From: Synechococcus sp. CC9902
GTDB taxonomy: Bacteria; Cyanobacteriota; Cyanobacteriia; PCC-6307; Cyanobiaceae
Length of the DNA: 64,000 bases
Assembly: GCF_000012505.1 (NCBI RefSeq)
Contig: NC_007513.1
Location: 1,054,001 to 1,118,000 of the forward strand
Reading direction: 5' to 3'
Shown: piece after piece, positions 26,687-37,229 of the stretch
Layout of the letters: each line of letters starts with the position of its first letter
How positions within the stretch are numbered: position 1 is the stretch's first letter
The notes under the pieces: generated by a model
Database searches by the model: none
Seen by the model: the letters and a program-made list of their open reading frames with translations, nothing else
Told to the model about the DNA's origin: nothing
Translations under genes and position numbers: made by a program

Positions 26687-27259
26687 ATGACGCTTCCTCC
26701 TGAGGCTTACCTCTGGTTCAAAACACTCCACATCGTTGGTGTGGTGGTGTGGTTTGCAGGATTGTTCTATTTGGTTCGCCTGTTCATCTATCACGTTGAA
26801 ACGGCAGAGCTAGAACCCTCTCTGCAACAGCCGTTTCGAGATCAGTACACGCTGATGGAAAAACGTCTGGCCAACATCATCACCACCCCTGGGATGGTCG
26901 TTGCAGTGACGATGGCCATTGGACTGCTGGTGGCCCAGCCGAGTTGGCTCCAGCAGACGTGGATGCACGCCAAGCTTGCCTTTGTGGCGGCCCTTTTGGG
27001 ATATCACTTTTTCTGTTATCGCCTGATGGGACAGCTGCACGCCGGCAGCTGTCAATGGTCTGGAAAGCAGTTGCGTGCTCTGAATGAGCTCCCCACATTG
27101 CTGTTGGTGATTGTTGTGATGTTGGTGGTCTTTAAATCTCAGTTCCCAACGGGTGCTGCGACTTGGTTCATCGTTGCATTGGTGGTGTTTATGGCCGGTT
27201 CAATCCAGTTTTATGCCCGTTGGAGACGTCTGCGGGCTGAGGCAGCATCGGAGCTGTGA
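26687..27259 (+). CDS. hemJ: Protoporphyrinogen IX oxidase HemJ
   Basis: A 190-residue membrane protein matching the HemJ type used by cyanobacteria to oxidise protoporphyrinogen IX for haem and chlorophyll. It has YLWFKTLHIVGVVVWFAGLF (first membrane segment with the conserved His), LVRLFIYHVE, MEKRLANIITTPGM, WMHAKLAFV and four membrane segments in total. Start ATG 26687. The PHP gene begins 1 bp after its stop, so they are co-transcribed. Confidence 0.93.
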   Translation: MTLPPEAYLWFKTLHIVGVVVWFAGLFYLVRLFIYHVETAELEPSLQQPFRDQYTLMEKRLANIITTPGMVVAVTMAIGLLVAQPSWLQQTWMHAKLAFVAALLGYHFFCYRLMGQLHAGSCQWSGKQLRALNELPTLLLVIVVMLVVFKSQFPTGAATWFIVALVVFMAGSIQFYARWRRLRAEAASEL

Positions 27260-27260
27260 A

Positions 27261-27908
27261 ATGAGTCACCCACTGCGCGAGGTGCTGGCTCAAGTGGCCT
27301 CTGATAGTTGTCCTGGCTCGTTCAATTTTCATTGCCACACCGTTTGTAGTGACGGAAGCCTCGAACCCGTTGGGTTGGTTCAACAGGCCACCAATTTGGG
27401 CTTAACCCATTTGGCTGTCACGGATCACCACAGCTCCCACGCCCATGCACCCATGCAGGCTTGGTTGGACCAGCGTCGATCCTTGGGCGAACGCGTGCCA
27501 ACTCTTTGGAGTGGCATGGAGATCAGTTCACTGCTCAAGGGTTGCCTGGTTCATGTGCTGGCTCTTGGTTTTGAGCTCAATCACGACGCTTTAAAGCCCT
27601 ACAACCACGGTGATTCCGTGGTTGGTGAGGCCCTGCGTGCTGAAGCTGTGGTGAATGCCATTCATCAGGCTGGTGGGCTAGCAGTTCTCGCCCATCCGGC
27701 TCGCTATCGACTGAGCCATGGGGTTTTGATTGAGGAAGCTGCACGACTTGGCTTTGATGGAGGCGAAGCGTGGTACGACTACGACATGAACCCGGCCTGG
27801 GCACCTAGCCCGTTGATCTGTGATTCCATCGACCGTCAGCTGGCCAACCTTGGCCTTTTGCGTACGTGTGGCACAGATAGTCATGGAATCGACCTCTGTG
27901 GCCGCTAA
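27261..27908 (+). CDS. PHP-domain metal-dependent phosphoesterase
   Basis: A 215-residue PHP-superfamily protein. Metal-binding motifs in order: FHCHTVCSDGS, VTDHHSSHAHA, the Glu in SGMEIS, LAHPARYRL and the terminal GTDSHG. This is the TrpH/YciV pattern, whose E. coli member is a 3',5'-nucleotide phosphatase and 5'-3' exoribonuclease (RNase AM). ATG 27261 directly follows the hemJ stop. The protein ends only a few residues after the last motif, so it is slightly shorter than TrpH. Confidence 0.88.
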   Translation: MSHPLREVLAQVASDSCPGSFNFHCHTVCSDGSLEPVGLVQQATNLGLTHLAVTDHHSSHAHAPMQAWLDQRRSLGERVPTLWSGMEISSLLKGCLVHVLALGFELNHDALKPYNHGDSVVGEALRAEAVVNAIHQAGGLAVLAHPARYRLSHGVLIEEAARLGFDGGEAWYDYDMNPAWAPSPLICDSIDRQLANLGLLRTCGTDSHGIDLCGR

Positions 27909-27935
27909 GTTCGACACACCACAGCTCTAGTCGGC

Positions 27936-28490
27936 ATGGGCTTATTTGATCGTCTCCTGAAAAAAGATTCGCAGGACGCGGACTCCACGCTCAAGCCGCG
28001 TAAGCCCGCCAAGGACAAACCCGAGGAGTTTTTCCTTGATGCCGACTCATCGTCGTCGCTTGGCGATGTGAATTACATGCGCGAGTCGAAAACGATTCGT
28101 CGCACCTTCCCCGGCACGATCGACAGCCCTGGGACGAAGGAACAGATCATGGAAGTGGCCGCGGAAACCGAAAAACTCGAGAAACGAAGTGAGGGTCTTG
28201 GTGGTGAAGTGAAAGTCGAGAAGAGCATCGACCTCACCGCTGGCATTCCAAAACCGGTGAAGAAAACCTTTGCTGAACAGGTCAGCACGAAGGAAATGGA
28301 TAAGCGCCTTAAGGGAAGTGCGATTACCGGTGTGAACACTCCAGCACCGGCTAATGCCAGCCCTGTGGGTCGTAAGGAAGAGCTGAAGCAAGTTGAAAAA
28401 CCAGTGGCGAAAGTCGGTCAATCCGCCGAATCTCAAAAGCCAGGCTCAATTGATCCCTTCAGACAGATGGTTCGGGACTTGAACAAGTAG
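27936..28490 (+). CDS. Hypothetical protein, charged and low-complexity
   Basis: A 184-residue protein that I do not recognise. It starts MGLFDRLLKKDSQ, an amphipathic leader, and continues as a Lys/Glu/Ser/Pro-rich chain with no hydrophobic core, so it is probably disordered. A short segment (NYMRESKTIRRTFPGTIDSP) is the best candidate for a conserved motif. The C-terminal end (DPFRQMVRDLNK) is a short helix. It is separated from the PHP gene by 27 bp. The last 32 bp overlap the cobN tail. Confidence 0.65.
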   Translation: MGLFDRLLKKDSQDADSTLKPRKPAKDKPEEFFLDADSSSSLGDVNYMRESKTIRRTFPGTIDSPGTKEQIMEVAAETEKLEKRSEGLGGEVKVEKSIDLTAGIPKPVKKTFAEQVSTKEMDKRLKGSAITGVNTPAPANASPVGRKEELKQVEKPVAKVGQSAESQKPGSIDPFRQMVRDLNK

Positions 28491-31400
28491 TTAATCCACC
28501 ACGTTCAATCTGGGCCTCGCTACTGGAAATGAGGCCTTTCAATAACTGAATCTGCTGGTCGGCTGCTCCTTGCCAAAGTCCACGATTGGAAGCTTCGAGC
28601 AACCGTTCGGCCATATCGCGCAGCACCCAAGGGTTGCGACGTTCAAGGAATTCAACGATCTCTGGAGTGTTGAGCCATTGATCGCATAAGGCGCCATAAC
28701 ACCAGTCCGGCACACGATCTGTCGCTGCGTCATAGGCAAACAAATAATCAAGGCTTGCGCCCATCTCAAAGGCGCCTTTGTAGCCGTGCTGCTGCATTCC
28801 TTCAATCCAACGAGGATTGAGCAAACGGCTCCGCATAACTTTGTCGAGCTCACGCTCCAATCGGTGGAGCCGCGGCCTCTCGCGCCTCGAATGGTCGCCA
28901 AACCACAGCTCCGGGCGTTTCCCTGAACTCGCTTCTATCGCAGCGCTTAAACCCCCATGAAACTGGTAGTAGTCATCGGAATCCAGTAGGTCGTGCTCTC
29001 GATTGTCCTGGTTGTGCAACACCACCTGAACCCGTCCCAATGCTGATTCGAGCCCCGTTCGATCTTGGGATGGCTCCGATGATCCGCCGTAGCGCCATTG
29101 ACTCCATTGCAGAAAAGCCTCACCCAAATCTGCACGGGAGTCCCATGCACCACTGTCGATCAGGGCTTGGAGTCCAGCCCCATAGGCCCCTGGCGCAGAG
29201 CCATAGATCCGTCCCTGGGGACCCTCTTGTTGGGTGAGTGCCGCGAGTGGGTTTTGATCGCTGGGTTCGTCGAGGGCTGCCACCATCACCATGGCCTGGT
29301 CCACCCACATCAGCAGCTGAGGAAAGGCGTCACGGAAGAGCCCTGAAATCCGTAAGACAACATCCACCCGTGGACGTCCCAGCAGTCGCAGAGGAATCAC
29401 TTCTAAGTCCACCAACCGACGTGTTGGTCCATCCCATACCGGCCGGACACCAATCAGGGCCAGGAGCTGTGCAATGTCTTCTCCTCCATTTCGCATGGTG
29501 GCGGTGCCCCACACAGAGAGGGCAAGGTGTCTCAGACAGTCCCCTTCCTCCTGGAGGTGTAACTCCAGCAGTTGTTCCGCAGACCTTCGGCCGAGGTCCC
29601 ATGCCGCTTCCGTTGGCAATCCTCTGAGATCAACCGAGTAAAAATTTCTGCCTGTGGGGAGAACGTCGGGCCGACCACGACTTGGAGCGCCTGAAGGCCC
29701 TGCTGGAATGCGACCCCCAGAGATGCCGTCGCAAAACGCCCTTTTTTCAGATGGCGCGCACTGAATCAATCGGGGCCAGAGATCTTGTGTGATTGCAGCC
29801 AAGGTCCCGTCGTCTTCCGTTGGTGACTGGATCCAGTCACGGAAGGGCTTCACCAAATCGGATCCATCGCCGTTACTCACAAGTGCCGAGACGACACCAA
29901 AGGCTTGGTCTTCCAACCATGCAACGCCATCCCCCACCCGTTGGCGACGCTCACACCCAAGTTGTTCGAGCAGTTGTTGATCCTTTTGATCCAACGGCTC
30001 GCCGTCCTCCTGCCCCCAAGGATCCAACGCCAAACCCACTTGACTCGCCATGGCTTGGGTGAGTCCTGGTCGTCCATGGGCCGGCGGTCGAGCCAAGGCT
30101 AGGAGCAGTTCCAATTCAGCCCGTTCGGACGGTCGCTGACCAAATCGATGCAGCCCCGTACGGATTTGAGCTTCCTTCAGTTCACAGAGATAGGTTTCCG
30201 CCGAATCCAAACATTCATTGATCAAGCTCGGATCACGTTTGAGATCGTCCTTGGTGGGAACCCCAGGCCAATTCAGTTCTTGCAACGTCACCAGAACGGC
30301 ACGTTCAAGGGATTGACTGCGTTCGGCGCCGAGTTGACGTGCTTCAACGAGTTCGTCGAGCAGACCCTCTAACCGTTGCAATGGACCGTGTAATCCAGCA
30401 CGCCCTAAGGGAGGCGTGAGGTGATCCAACACAACGGCATGCCCCCGTCGTTTCGCTTGTGAGCCCTCACCAGGATCATTCACGATGAATGGATAGAGAT
30501 GGGGCAGAGCCCCCAGCGCGAGATGGGGACCACAACTGCTGCTTAGTCCAACCCCCTTACCTGGCAACCACTCCGCGCTGCCATGTTTACCCACGTGCAC
30601 CATCACATGGGTCTGGTGAATCCTGTTGAGCCAGAGATACTGCGCCAGATAACGATGGGGGGGCGGTAAATCTGGGGAGTGGAGATCAGCGATTTGATCG
30701 GGGTCATAGCCACGATCTGGCTGAATCAACACCACAACATGGCCGTAGCGAAGACCGTGGATCGCAAAGCCATGGTTTCGATCGAGATCACAGGCATCAC
30801 AGGGCTGACCCCAGCGCTGCTCGATTTTGGCTCGTGCGTCAGAGGGCACGCCGGCCCACCACTGTTCGTACACGTCCAAAGCCAAGTAATCCAGGGCTGG
30901 TCTGTGGAGCCCTTCAGGTGAATTGGTTCTGCCCTGCAGCAAGAATTGCATTAGCGCATCGCCATCGGAGGGCAGGGTCCCTGGGCCGAGGTTGTGGCCG
31001 GACTGCTTCAGCCAGTGCAACATTGCGACGCAACTCGCAGGCGTGTCTAGGCCGACACCATTGGCGACGCGTCCGTCTCTAACGGGGTAATTGGCCAGCA
31101 CCATCCCCACTCGACGGTCGCTGTTTTTGGTCTGCCGAAGTCTGATCCAGCGTTGGCTGTGATCGATCAGCCAATCAATCCCTTCAAGATCAGGAACCTG
31201 GCTGGGTACAGCCGCCCCCATCTCGGGAGCCGTCATTTGCTGCTCGCGAAAGGCACACGGACGCGTGGTTAGCCGGCCATCCAACTCCGGCATCACCACC
31301 TGCAAAGACAAATCGAGTGGATCAAGTCCGCGGCTGCTGTTCCGCCAGCTTTCGCGACTTCGACTACTGCTCAGCATTTGCAAGACGGGAACGTTGATTT

Positions 31401-32229
31401 GTTCCCACAACGGACTACCGAGACCCGCCTCTGCCGTCTTGACGGACGCAAACGAGGTCCCTGCAACCACCAGCTCCACCTGTTGGCTTTGAAGAAGATC
31501 GATCACCCCCGCTTGCACCCCTGGATCACGAAGGCTGCTCACCCAAAGCAACCTGGGACAAAGACCGCGTTCACGGCAGGCCAGGCAGAGAGCTTCCGCT
31601 AGTGAAACGTCTCCTGCTTGAAGTTGAGCGCGATACAACACAACACCGATCCGGGGGCCTGCGTCATCCCGCCAATCCCATGGCGCGGGATCTGGCATCG
31701 GCAAAAGTTGCAGATTCGTTGGGTCGGGTTGTTGCTCCTGCAAGAGCAGTTCAAGTGCTCTGAGCACTTGGCCAAGATTGTCGACTCCTCCTTCGCGCAG
31801 TAGTTCGGCAAGACGATCCGCTAGGGCGAGGGAAATGGATCCCAATCCGTGAAGCTCGTTGTTTTGATCGTCGGTTCCCGCGAGGATCACGAGGTGGCGC
31901 CCTGCACCGCCGTCCTTCCAGCGTTGGAGCTGCTCGAGGCCATAGCTCCAGTGCCCCCGGCCACCGAGCAAACGCACCAGGACCAACTTGGCTTGATTCG
32001 CGGTGCTAGTGAGGTAGTGGTCGAGTTGGGCGGGATGGGACAAACAGTCCAGAGATAATCCGCGAATTTGGTTTCGCCAGTGCTCACCTCCAGCTGAAGC
32101 CAGATAGGCAGCCAAGGTGCTTAGGTCAGTGGCGGCACTGGAAAGAAACAACACATCCGCCGCTGGCTGTTCCACCAGAACCACGTCCTCGGGGGGGTCA
32201 ACACCTGGACAGCTGGCTAATCGATGCAT
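28459..32229 (-). CDS. cobN: Cobaltochelatase subunit CobN
   Basis: A 1256-residue large chelatase subunit that inserts cobalt into hydrogenobyrinic acid diamide in the aerobic cobalamin pathway, related to magnesium chelatase ChlH. Recognisable parts include QTHVMVHVGKHGSAEWLPGK, LYPFIVNDPGEGSQAKRR, GRNFYSVDLRGLPTEAAW, NPRWIEGMQQHGYKGAFEM and the end region NPWVLRDMAERLLEASNRG. Start ATG 32229 fits the family. The gene ends inside the neighbouring hypothetical gene by 32 bp on the opposite strand. ChlH is a homologue but has a longer N terminus; CobN is the better fit. Confidence 0.93.
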   Translation of the reverse strand: MHRLASCPGVDPPEDVVLVEQPAADVLFLSSAATDLSTLAAYLASAGGEHWRNQIRGLSLDCLSHPAQLDHYLTSTANQAKLVLVRLLGGRGHWSYGLEQLQRWKDGGAGRHLVILAGTDDQNNELHGLGSISLALADRLAELLREGGVDNLGQVLRALELLLQEQQPDPTNLQLLPMPDPAPWDWRDDAGPRIGVVLYRAQLQAGDVSLAEALCLACRERGLCPRLLWVSSLRDPGVQAGVIDLLQSQQVELVVAGTSFASVKTAEAGLGSPLWEQINVPVLQMLSSSRSRESWRNSSRGLDPLDLSLQVVMPELDGRLTTRPCAFREQQMTAPEMGAAVPSQVPDLEGIDWLIDHSQRWIRLRQTKNSDRRVGMVLANYPVRDGRVANGVGLDTPASCVAMLHWLKQSGHNLGPGTLPSDGDALMQFLLQGRTNSPEGLHRPALDYLALDVYEQWWAGVPSDARAKIEQRWGQPCDACDLDRNHGFAIHGLRYGHVVVLIQPDRGYDPDQIADLHSPDLPPPHRYLAQYLWLNRIHQTHVMVHVGKHGSAEWLPGKGVGLSSSCGPHLALGALPHLYPFIVNDPGEGSQAKRRGHAVVLDHLTPPLGRAGLHGPLQRLEGLLDELVEARQLGAERSQSLERAVLVTLQELNWPGVPTKDDLKRDPSLINECLDSAETYLCELKEAQIRTGLHRFGQRPSERAELELLLALARPPAHGRPGLTQAMASQVGLALDPWGQEDGEPLDQKDQQLLEQLGCERRQRVGDGVAWLEDQAFGVVSALVSNGDGSDLVKPFRDWIQSPTEDDGTLAAITQDLWPRLIQCAPSEKRAFCDGISGGRIPAGPSGAPSRGRPDVLPTGRNFYSVDLRGLPTEAAWDLGRRSAEQLLELHLQEEGDCLRHLALSVWGTATMRNGGEDIAQLLALIGVRPVWDGPTRRLVDLEVIPLRLLGRPRVDVVLRISGLFRDAFPQLLMWVDQAMVMVAALDEPSDQNPLAALTQQEGPQGRIYGSAPGAYGAGLQALIDSGAWDSRADLGEAFLQWSQWRYGGSSEPSQDRTGLESALGRVQVVLHNQDNREHDLLDSDDYYQFHGGLSAAIEASSGKRPELWFGDHSRRERPRLHRLERELDKVMRSRLLNPRWIEGMQQHGYKGAFEMGASLDYLFAYDAATDRVPDWCYGALCDQWLNTPEIVEFLERRNPWVLRDMAERLLEASNRGLWQGAADQQIQLLKGLISSSEAQIERGGLTTCSSPEPSV

Positions 32230-32288
32230 CGTTCCATTGTCCTGGTGAGCGGTGGTGAGAAGATTTCAAGAATCAGGTCGTCTTTGCG

Positions 32289-33203
32289 ATGCATCAGTTC
32301 CTGCCATATGCCTGGTTCCAGAACCAATGCGTCCCCTTTGAGGAAGCCAAGATCTCTATCGCTACCCATGCGTTGCACTACGGCACAGGTGCCTTTGGCG
32401 GCATGCGAGCGATTCCCGATCCTCAACAAGCAGGCACGATGCTGCTTTTCCGTGCTGATCGTCATGCCCGTCGATTGAGTCAGAGCGCCCGCTTGTTGCT
32501 GACGGATTTGAGCGAAGAAACAATTTTGTCGTCTCTGACGGCCATGTTCCGGGCCAATCAACCGGATCAGCCGATCTATCTCAGACCTTTTGTGTATACG
32601 AGTGATCTGGGCATTGCTCCCCGGCTGCACGACATTGAAACCGACTTCTTGATTTATGGATTAGCTCTCGGCGATTACCTCTCCCCAGATGGGGTGAGTT
32701 GTCGCATCAGCAGCTGGACGCGCCAAGAGGATCGTTCCTTGCCCTTGAGAGGAAAAATCAGTGGGGCTTACATCACCAGTTCCTTGGCCAAAACGGAGGC
32801 GGTACAGAGCGGTTTTGACGAAGCGTTGCTTCTCAATAGTCGCGGCAAAATTAGTGAAGCCAGCGGCATGAACCTTTTTCTTGTCCGGGATGGTGCATTG
32901 ATTACTCCTGGTGTCGACCAGGACATCCTTGAAGGAATTACGCGGGCGAGTGTGATCGAACTGGCAAAAGCCATGGGTATTCCCGTGGTGGAGCGTGCAG
33001 TCGACAAGACCGAGCTGTTCATCGCCGATGAAGTGTTTTTGACGGGTACCGCTGCGAAGATCACGCCGATCCGCCAGATCGAGTCGACCGTTCTTCGACA
33101 AAATCGGCCGATCATGCAAAGTCTGAAGAGCAAATTGGTGGCCATTACAGAGGGCCGCGACCCTGCCTATGAGCACTGGGTTACACGGATCGCTCTCAAC
33201 TGA
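32289..33203 (+). CDS. ilvE: Branched-chain amino acid aminotransferase
   Basis: A 304-residue fold type IV PLP enzyme for the last step of Val/Leu/Ile synthesis. It has THALHYGTGAFGGMRAI, LRPFVYTSDLG, GKISGAYITSSLAKTEA carrying the PLP lysine, FDEALLLNSRGKISEASGMN and the FLTGTAAKITPIRQIE end. Start ATG 32289 is supported by SCPYAWF-type start (MHQFLPYAWFQNQ). Divergent from cobN across 59 bp; metH follows on the same strand after 48 bp. Confidence 0.94.
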   Translation: MHQFLPYAWFQNQCVPFEEAKISIATHALHYGTGAFGGMRAIPDPQQAGTMLLFRADRHARRLSQSARLLLTDLSEETILSSLTAMFRANQPDQPIYLRPFVYTSDLGIAPRLHDIETDFLIYGLALGDYLSPDGVSCRISSWTRQEDRSLPLRGKISGAYITSSLAKTEAVQSGFDEALLLNSRGKISEASGMNLFLVRDGALITPGVDQDILEGITRASVIELAKAMGIPVVERAVDKTELFIADEVFLTGTAAKITPIRQIESTVLRQNRPIMQSLKSKLVAITEGRDPAYEHWVTRIALN

Positions 33204-33251
33204 TGTTCGGAGAGAGAGTTTCTTAGAATCATTGGATTCAAGGATGACCTC

Positions 33252-36200
33252 ATGGTGGTGACACAAGCAAAAGCTCCTGTCACTGCCTCCCGCTTTCTCG
33301 ATTACATCCACGGCCCAACCCGTCCGGTTTTGGTGTTTGACGGAGCAACAGGAACCAGCCTTCAGGATCAAGGCCTAACAGCAGAAGACTTTGGCGGCCT
33401 CGACTTGGAGGGTTGCAACGAGAACTTAGTGATTACTCGCCCAGATGCTGTTCAGGCGGTGCATCGGCAATTTTTAGACGTGGGCTGCGACGTGATCGAA
33501 ACCGACACGTTTGGGGCAGCCTCCATCGTTCTTGCTGAATACGGTCTTGAAGATCAGGCCTTTGAACTCAACCGTCGTGCTGCGCAGCTGGCCCGCGACG
33601 TTGCTGATGAGTACAGCACGCCGGAAAAACCACGATTCGTGGCCGGATCCATGGGGCCAACAACCAAGTTGCCAACACTCGGCCACATCGAATTCGACAC
33701 GATGCGTGATGGCTTCCGTGAGCAGGCGGAAGGACTTATTGCTGGAAACGTCGATCTGATCATTGTCGAGACCTGTCAGGACGTATTGCAAATCAAAGCT
33801 GCTTTGCAGGGTATTGAGGCCGCCTTTGAGTCCTGTGGCGAACGGCGTCCACTCATGGTGTCCGTCACCATGGAGACGACAGGAACCATGTTGGTGGGCT
33901 CTGATATTGCCGCTGTGGTGGCAATTTTAGAACCGTTTCCCATTGACATTTTGGGACTTAATTGTGCAACGGGTCCTGAGCAAATGAAGGAGCATATCCG
34001 CTACCTCTCGGAGAATTCTCCTTTCATTGTGAGCTGCATACCCAATGCAGGTCTTCCCGAAAATGTCGGTGGAGTTGCCCACTACAGACTCACGCCCACC
34101 GAATTGAAGATGCAAATGATGCACTTCGTTGAAGACCTTGGAGTGCAAGTCATTGGAGGTTGTTGCGGTACAACTCCAGCTCACATCGGCTCCTTGGTGG
34201 AGTTGGCCCTTGAACTCAAGCCTGCGGAGCGACTATCTCGATCTAAAGATCAGAAGGATGATGTTCGCCCAAGTTTTGATTATGAACCTTCGGCAGCCTC
34301 TATTTATGGTGTTACTCCTTACCATCAAGACAATTCGTTTTTAATTATTGGTGAGCGCTTGAATGCAAGCGGGAGTCGCAAAGTTCGCGAGCTCCTGGCT
34401 GAGGAAGATTGGGACGGCCTTGTGGGTGTTGCCCGTGGCCAGGTCAAAGAAAATGCCCATGTTCTCGATGTGAATGTGGATTATGTGGGCCGTGATGGCG
34501 AAAAAGATATGAATAATTTGGTGAGTCGTCTGGTCACCAATGTGAATCTTCCTTTGATGCTTGATTCCACTGAATGGCAGAAAATGGAAGCTGGCTTAAA
34601 AGTTGCCGGTGGTAAATGCATTCTCAACTCCACCAACTACGAAGATGGCAACGAACGTTTTTTCAAGGTTCTAGAGCTAGCCCGCCGTTATGGCGCTGGA
34701 GTTGTTGTGGGAACCATCGATGAAGATGGCATGGCGAGAACTGCCGAAAAGAAATTTGCGATTGCTCAGCGCGCCTATCGCGACGCATTGGAATTTGGGA
34801 TACCCGCCCGTGAGATTTTCTATGACCCTTTAGCGCTTCCAATTTCGACGGGCATTGAGGAAGATCGATTAAACGCCAAGGCAACAGTTGATTCAATTCG
34901 GATGATCCGGGAGGGCCTTCCCGGAGTCCATGTTGTTCTAGGGGTGAGCAATGTGAGTTTCGGACTATCTCCTGCTGCACGGATTAATCTCAATTCTGTG
35001 TTTCTACACGACTGCTGCGAAGCAGGAATGGATGCTGCCATTGTTAGCCCTGCCAAGATTCTTCCCTTGGTCAAAATCAGTGATGAACACCAACAAGTCT
35101 GTCGCGATTTAATCAACGATAATCGTCGTTTTGAAGACAAAATTTGTGTTTACGATCCTCTCACTGAACTGACAAAATTATTCGAGGGCGTCTCCGCCAA
35201 AGAAGCTCGTGCTTCGGGCCCTTCGCTGTCCGATCTTCCGATTGAGAAGCGTTTAAAGCAGCACATTATTGATGGCGAACGGATTGGATTGGAGCCTGCT
35301 CTGGACCAGGCCATGAATGACTATGCCCCCCTTCACATCATCAACACTTTTTTGTTGGATGGAATGAAGGTGGTGGGCGAATTGTTTGGTAGCGGTCAGA
35401 TGCAGCTTCCATTTGTTCTTCAGAGTGCTGAAACAATGAAATCTGCAGTGGCGCATCTTGAGCCTCATATGGAAACTTTAGAGGGTGAAAGTACAAGTAA
35501 AGGAAAATTCTTGATTGCTACAGTTAAAGGGGACGTTCACGATATTGGTAAGAACCTTGTCGATATTATTCTTACGAATAATGGTTATGAAGTTGTCAAC
35601 CTTGGAATCAAGCAAAGCTGCGATGCCATCGTTGATGCGCAAAAAGAGCATCAGGCAGATTGTCTTGCCATGAGTGGTTTGTTGGTGAAATCAACTGCGT
35701 TCATGAAAGACAATTTATCGGCTTTCAATGAAGCAGGTATTGATGTTCCTGTGATTCTTGGCGGCGCTGCTCTAACACCCCGTTTCGTACAAAAGGATTG
35801 TCGTGATGTTTACAACGGAAAAGTGATTTATGGGCGAGATGCATTTGCGGACTTGAGATTTATGGATGCGTTGATGGATGCCAAAAAGAAAGATAATTGG
35901 AGCAATTTGTCTGGATTTTTGGCGGATGCCCCAGAGGGTGTCGGACTTGATGAGGCGACGCCTAACGACTCCGATCAGGCCTCCGCTCCGGCGGAGGCTT
36001 CTGAACCAGAGCAGCCACAAAGCCAACAGCCGGTTTCAACGGAACGTTCCAGCGCCGTGCCACCAGAGCCAATTCCTGTGGCTCCATTCCTTGGTTCAGC
36101 GGTTTTAACCGAAGCGGATTTGGATCTCCAAGAGGTGTTCACCTATCTCGACCGCAACGCTCTCTTTGCGGGCCAGTGGCAGTTCCGTAAGACCAAGGAT

Positions 36201-36878
36201 CAGAGTCGAGACGACTACGACGCGATGCTCGCTGAAAAAGCTGAGCCCGTGCTGCAGCTTTGGATCGATCGCTGCCTGAATGAATCTCTCCTCGCTCCTG
36301 GAGCTGTTTATGGCTATTTCCCTGTGGGTCGGGATGGGAATGCTCTGAGAGTGTTCTCAGCCGATAAAACAACGGAACTCGGACGCTTTGATCTGCCACG
36401 CCAACGGTCCGGGAATCGCTATTGCATCGCTGATTTCTTTTCTGATGTGTCGGCTGATGGGGCACCCACCGATGTATTGCCAATGCAGGCGGTCACCATG
36501 GGCGAAAAGGCCAGCATCGTGGCTCAGGAGCTGTTTAAAGGCGACCAATACAGCGATTACCTCTACTTCCATGGTCTGGCGGTCCAGATGGCCGAGGCGC
36601 TGGCTGAGTGGGTTCACGCACGGATTCGCCAGGAACTGGGCTTTGCTGATCCGACTGGCATGCCTTTGCGTGATGTCTTGGCACAGCGATATCGAGGTAG
36701 TCGCTATTCCTTCGGATACCCAGCGTGTCCAAATGTCGCCGACTCTCGTCAGCAACTCCTCTGGCTGGATGCCGATCGCATTTGTCTCACGATGGATGCC
36801 AGCGACCAGTTGTCGCCAGAACAAAGCACGACAGCTCTGATTGCTCTCCACAGCAAAGCTCGCTACTTCAGTGCGTGA
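33252..36878 (+). CDS. metH: Cobalamin-dependent methionine synthase
   Basis: A 1208-residue enzyme transferring methyl from methyl-THF to homocysteine via methylcobalamin. Domains in order: homocysteine-binding (about 10-325; zinc Cys in LNCATGP and [13 protein letters not shown]), pterin-binding (about 350-630; [15 protein letters not shown]), B12-binding (about 660-890; [20 protein letters not shown] with the cobalt-ligand His near residue 763), a Pro/Gln-rich linker (about 895-930), and the SAM-binding reactivation domain (about 945-1205, [16 protein letters not shown]). ATG 33252 starts the protein. It is a B12 user located next to cobN. The following gene's ribosome site lies in a hairpin just after its stop. 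Confidence 0.97.
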   Translation: MVVTQAKAPVTASRFLDYIHGPTRPVLVFDGATGTSLQDQGLTAEDFGGLDLEGCNENLVITRPDAVQAVHRQFLDVGCDVIETDTFGAASIVLAEYGLEDQAFELNRRAAQLARDVADEYSTPEKPRFVAGSMGPTTKLPTLGHIEFDTMRDGFREQAEGLIAGNVDLIIVETCQDVLQIKAALQGIEAAFESCGERRPLMVSVTMETTGTMLVGSDIAAVVAILEPFPIDILGLNCATGPEQMKEHIRYLSENSPFIVSCIPNAGLPENVGGVAHYRLTPTELKMQMMHFVEDLGVQVIGGCCGTTPAHIGSLVELALELKPAERLSRSKDQKDDVRPSFDYEPSAASIYGVTPYHQDNSFLIIGERLNASGSRKVRELLAEEDWDGLVGVARGQVKENAHVLDVNVDYVGRDGEKDMNNLVSRLVTNVNLPLMLDSTEWQKMEAGLKVAGGKCILNSTNYEDGNERFFKVLELARRYGAGVVVGTIDEDGMARTAEKKFAIAQRAYRDALEFGIPAREIFYDPLALPISTGIEEDRLNAKATVDSIRMIREGLPGVHVVLGVSNVSFGLSPAARINLNSVFLHDCCEAGMDAAIVSPAKILPLVKISDEHQQVCRDLINDNRRFEDKICVYDPLTELTKLFEGVSAKEARASGPSLSDLPIEKRLKQHIIDGERIGLEPALDQAMNDYAPLHIINTFLLDGMKVVGELFGSGQMQLPFVLQSAETMKSAVAHLEPHMETLEGESTSKGKFLIATVKGDVHDIGKNLVDIILTNNGYEVVNLGIKQSCDAIVDAQKEHQADCLAMSGLLVKSTAFMKDNLSAFNEAGIDVPVILGGAALTPRFVQKDCRDVYNGKVIYGRDAFADLRFMDALMDAKKKDNWSNLSGFLADAPEGVGLDEATPNDSDQASAPAEASEPEQPQSQQPVSTERSSAVPPEPIPVAPFLGSAVLTEADLDLQEVFTYLDRNALFAGQWQFRKTKDQSRDDYDAMLAEKAEPVLQLWIDRCLNESLLAPGAVYGYFPVGRDGNALRVFSADKTTELGRFDLPRQRSGNRYCIADFFSDVSADGAPTDVLPMQAVTMGEKASIVAQELFKGDQYSDYLYFHGLAVQMAEALAEWVHARIRQELGFADPTGMPLRDVLAQRYRGSRYSFGYPACPNVADSRQQLLWLDADRICLTMDASDQLSPEQSTTALIALHSKARYFSA

Positions 36879-36885
36879 GTCCTGC

Positions 36886-36918
36886 GTTCTCCCATAGCCT
36901 TAAGCGCTGTAGGAGAAC
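36886..36918 (+). promoter_or_regulatory. Hairpin covering the RBS of the gene at 36924
   Basis: GTTCTCCCATAGC (36886-36898) pairs with GCTGTAGGAGAAC (36906-36918) around the loop CTTAAGC. Eleven of 13 positions are Watson-Crick, one is a G-T wobble and one a mismatch. The 3' arm contains GGAGAA, the ribosome binding site 8 nt before ATG 36924. It begins 8 bp after the metH stop. There is no U tract, so it is not an ordinary terminator. Confidence 0.6.
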
Positions 36919-36923
36919 TAACC

Positions 36924-37196
36924 ATGGCGATTGCAGGACCGGATGGCGTGGATGCAGCCATCAAGGCTGGAGTGGATTTGGACGGGAGTCCGATCCCAGA
37001 GGCGATGCTCAGTTTGTACGGCGAGGTGATGGACCTTGAGGGTCAACGGGCCAGGAGCGGAGTTTTGAAGTCGATGCGGAACCGAATCGTGAAGACAGGT
37101 GCCAAGCACTTCGATCAAGCAACGCTGAATGAACGACTTGTTTCCGCCGGCTGGGATGGCTTGAGGGATAAAGAAATCGCCTTCTTTTACAGCTAA
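36924..37196 (+). CDS. Small cyanobacterial conserved protein (possibly DUF4090)
   Basis: A 90-residue protein starting MAIAGPDGVDAAIKAGVDLD, with a helical centre (EAMLSLYGEVMDLEGQRARS, VLKSMRNRIVKTG) and the end WDGLRDKEIAFFYS. The layout resembles the small cyanobacterial family DUF4090; I am not certain of this name. It is preceded by GGAGAACTAACC, whose GGAG is part of a hairpin. It lies 45 bp behind metH and could be read from the same transcript. No signal peptide or membrane segment. Confidence 0.75.
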   Translation: MAIAGPDGVDAAIKAGVDLDGSPIPEAMLSLYGEVMDLEGQRARSGVLKSMRNRIVKTGAKHFDQATLNERLVSAGWDGLRDKEIAFFYS

Positions 37197-37229
37197 CTCA
37201 ATTCAACCCATGGAGACGTTGGCAGGCCT

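Noticed and set aside
33204-33251. Cobalamin or SAM riboswitch before metH
   Set aside because: Only 48 bp separate ilvE from metH, too short for either known class, and no B12-box-like sequence is present.
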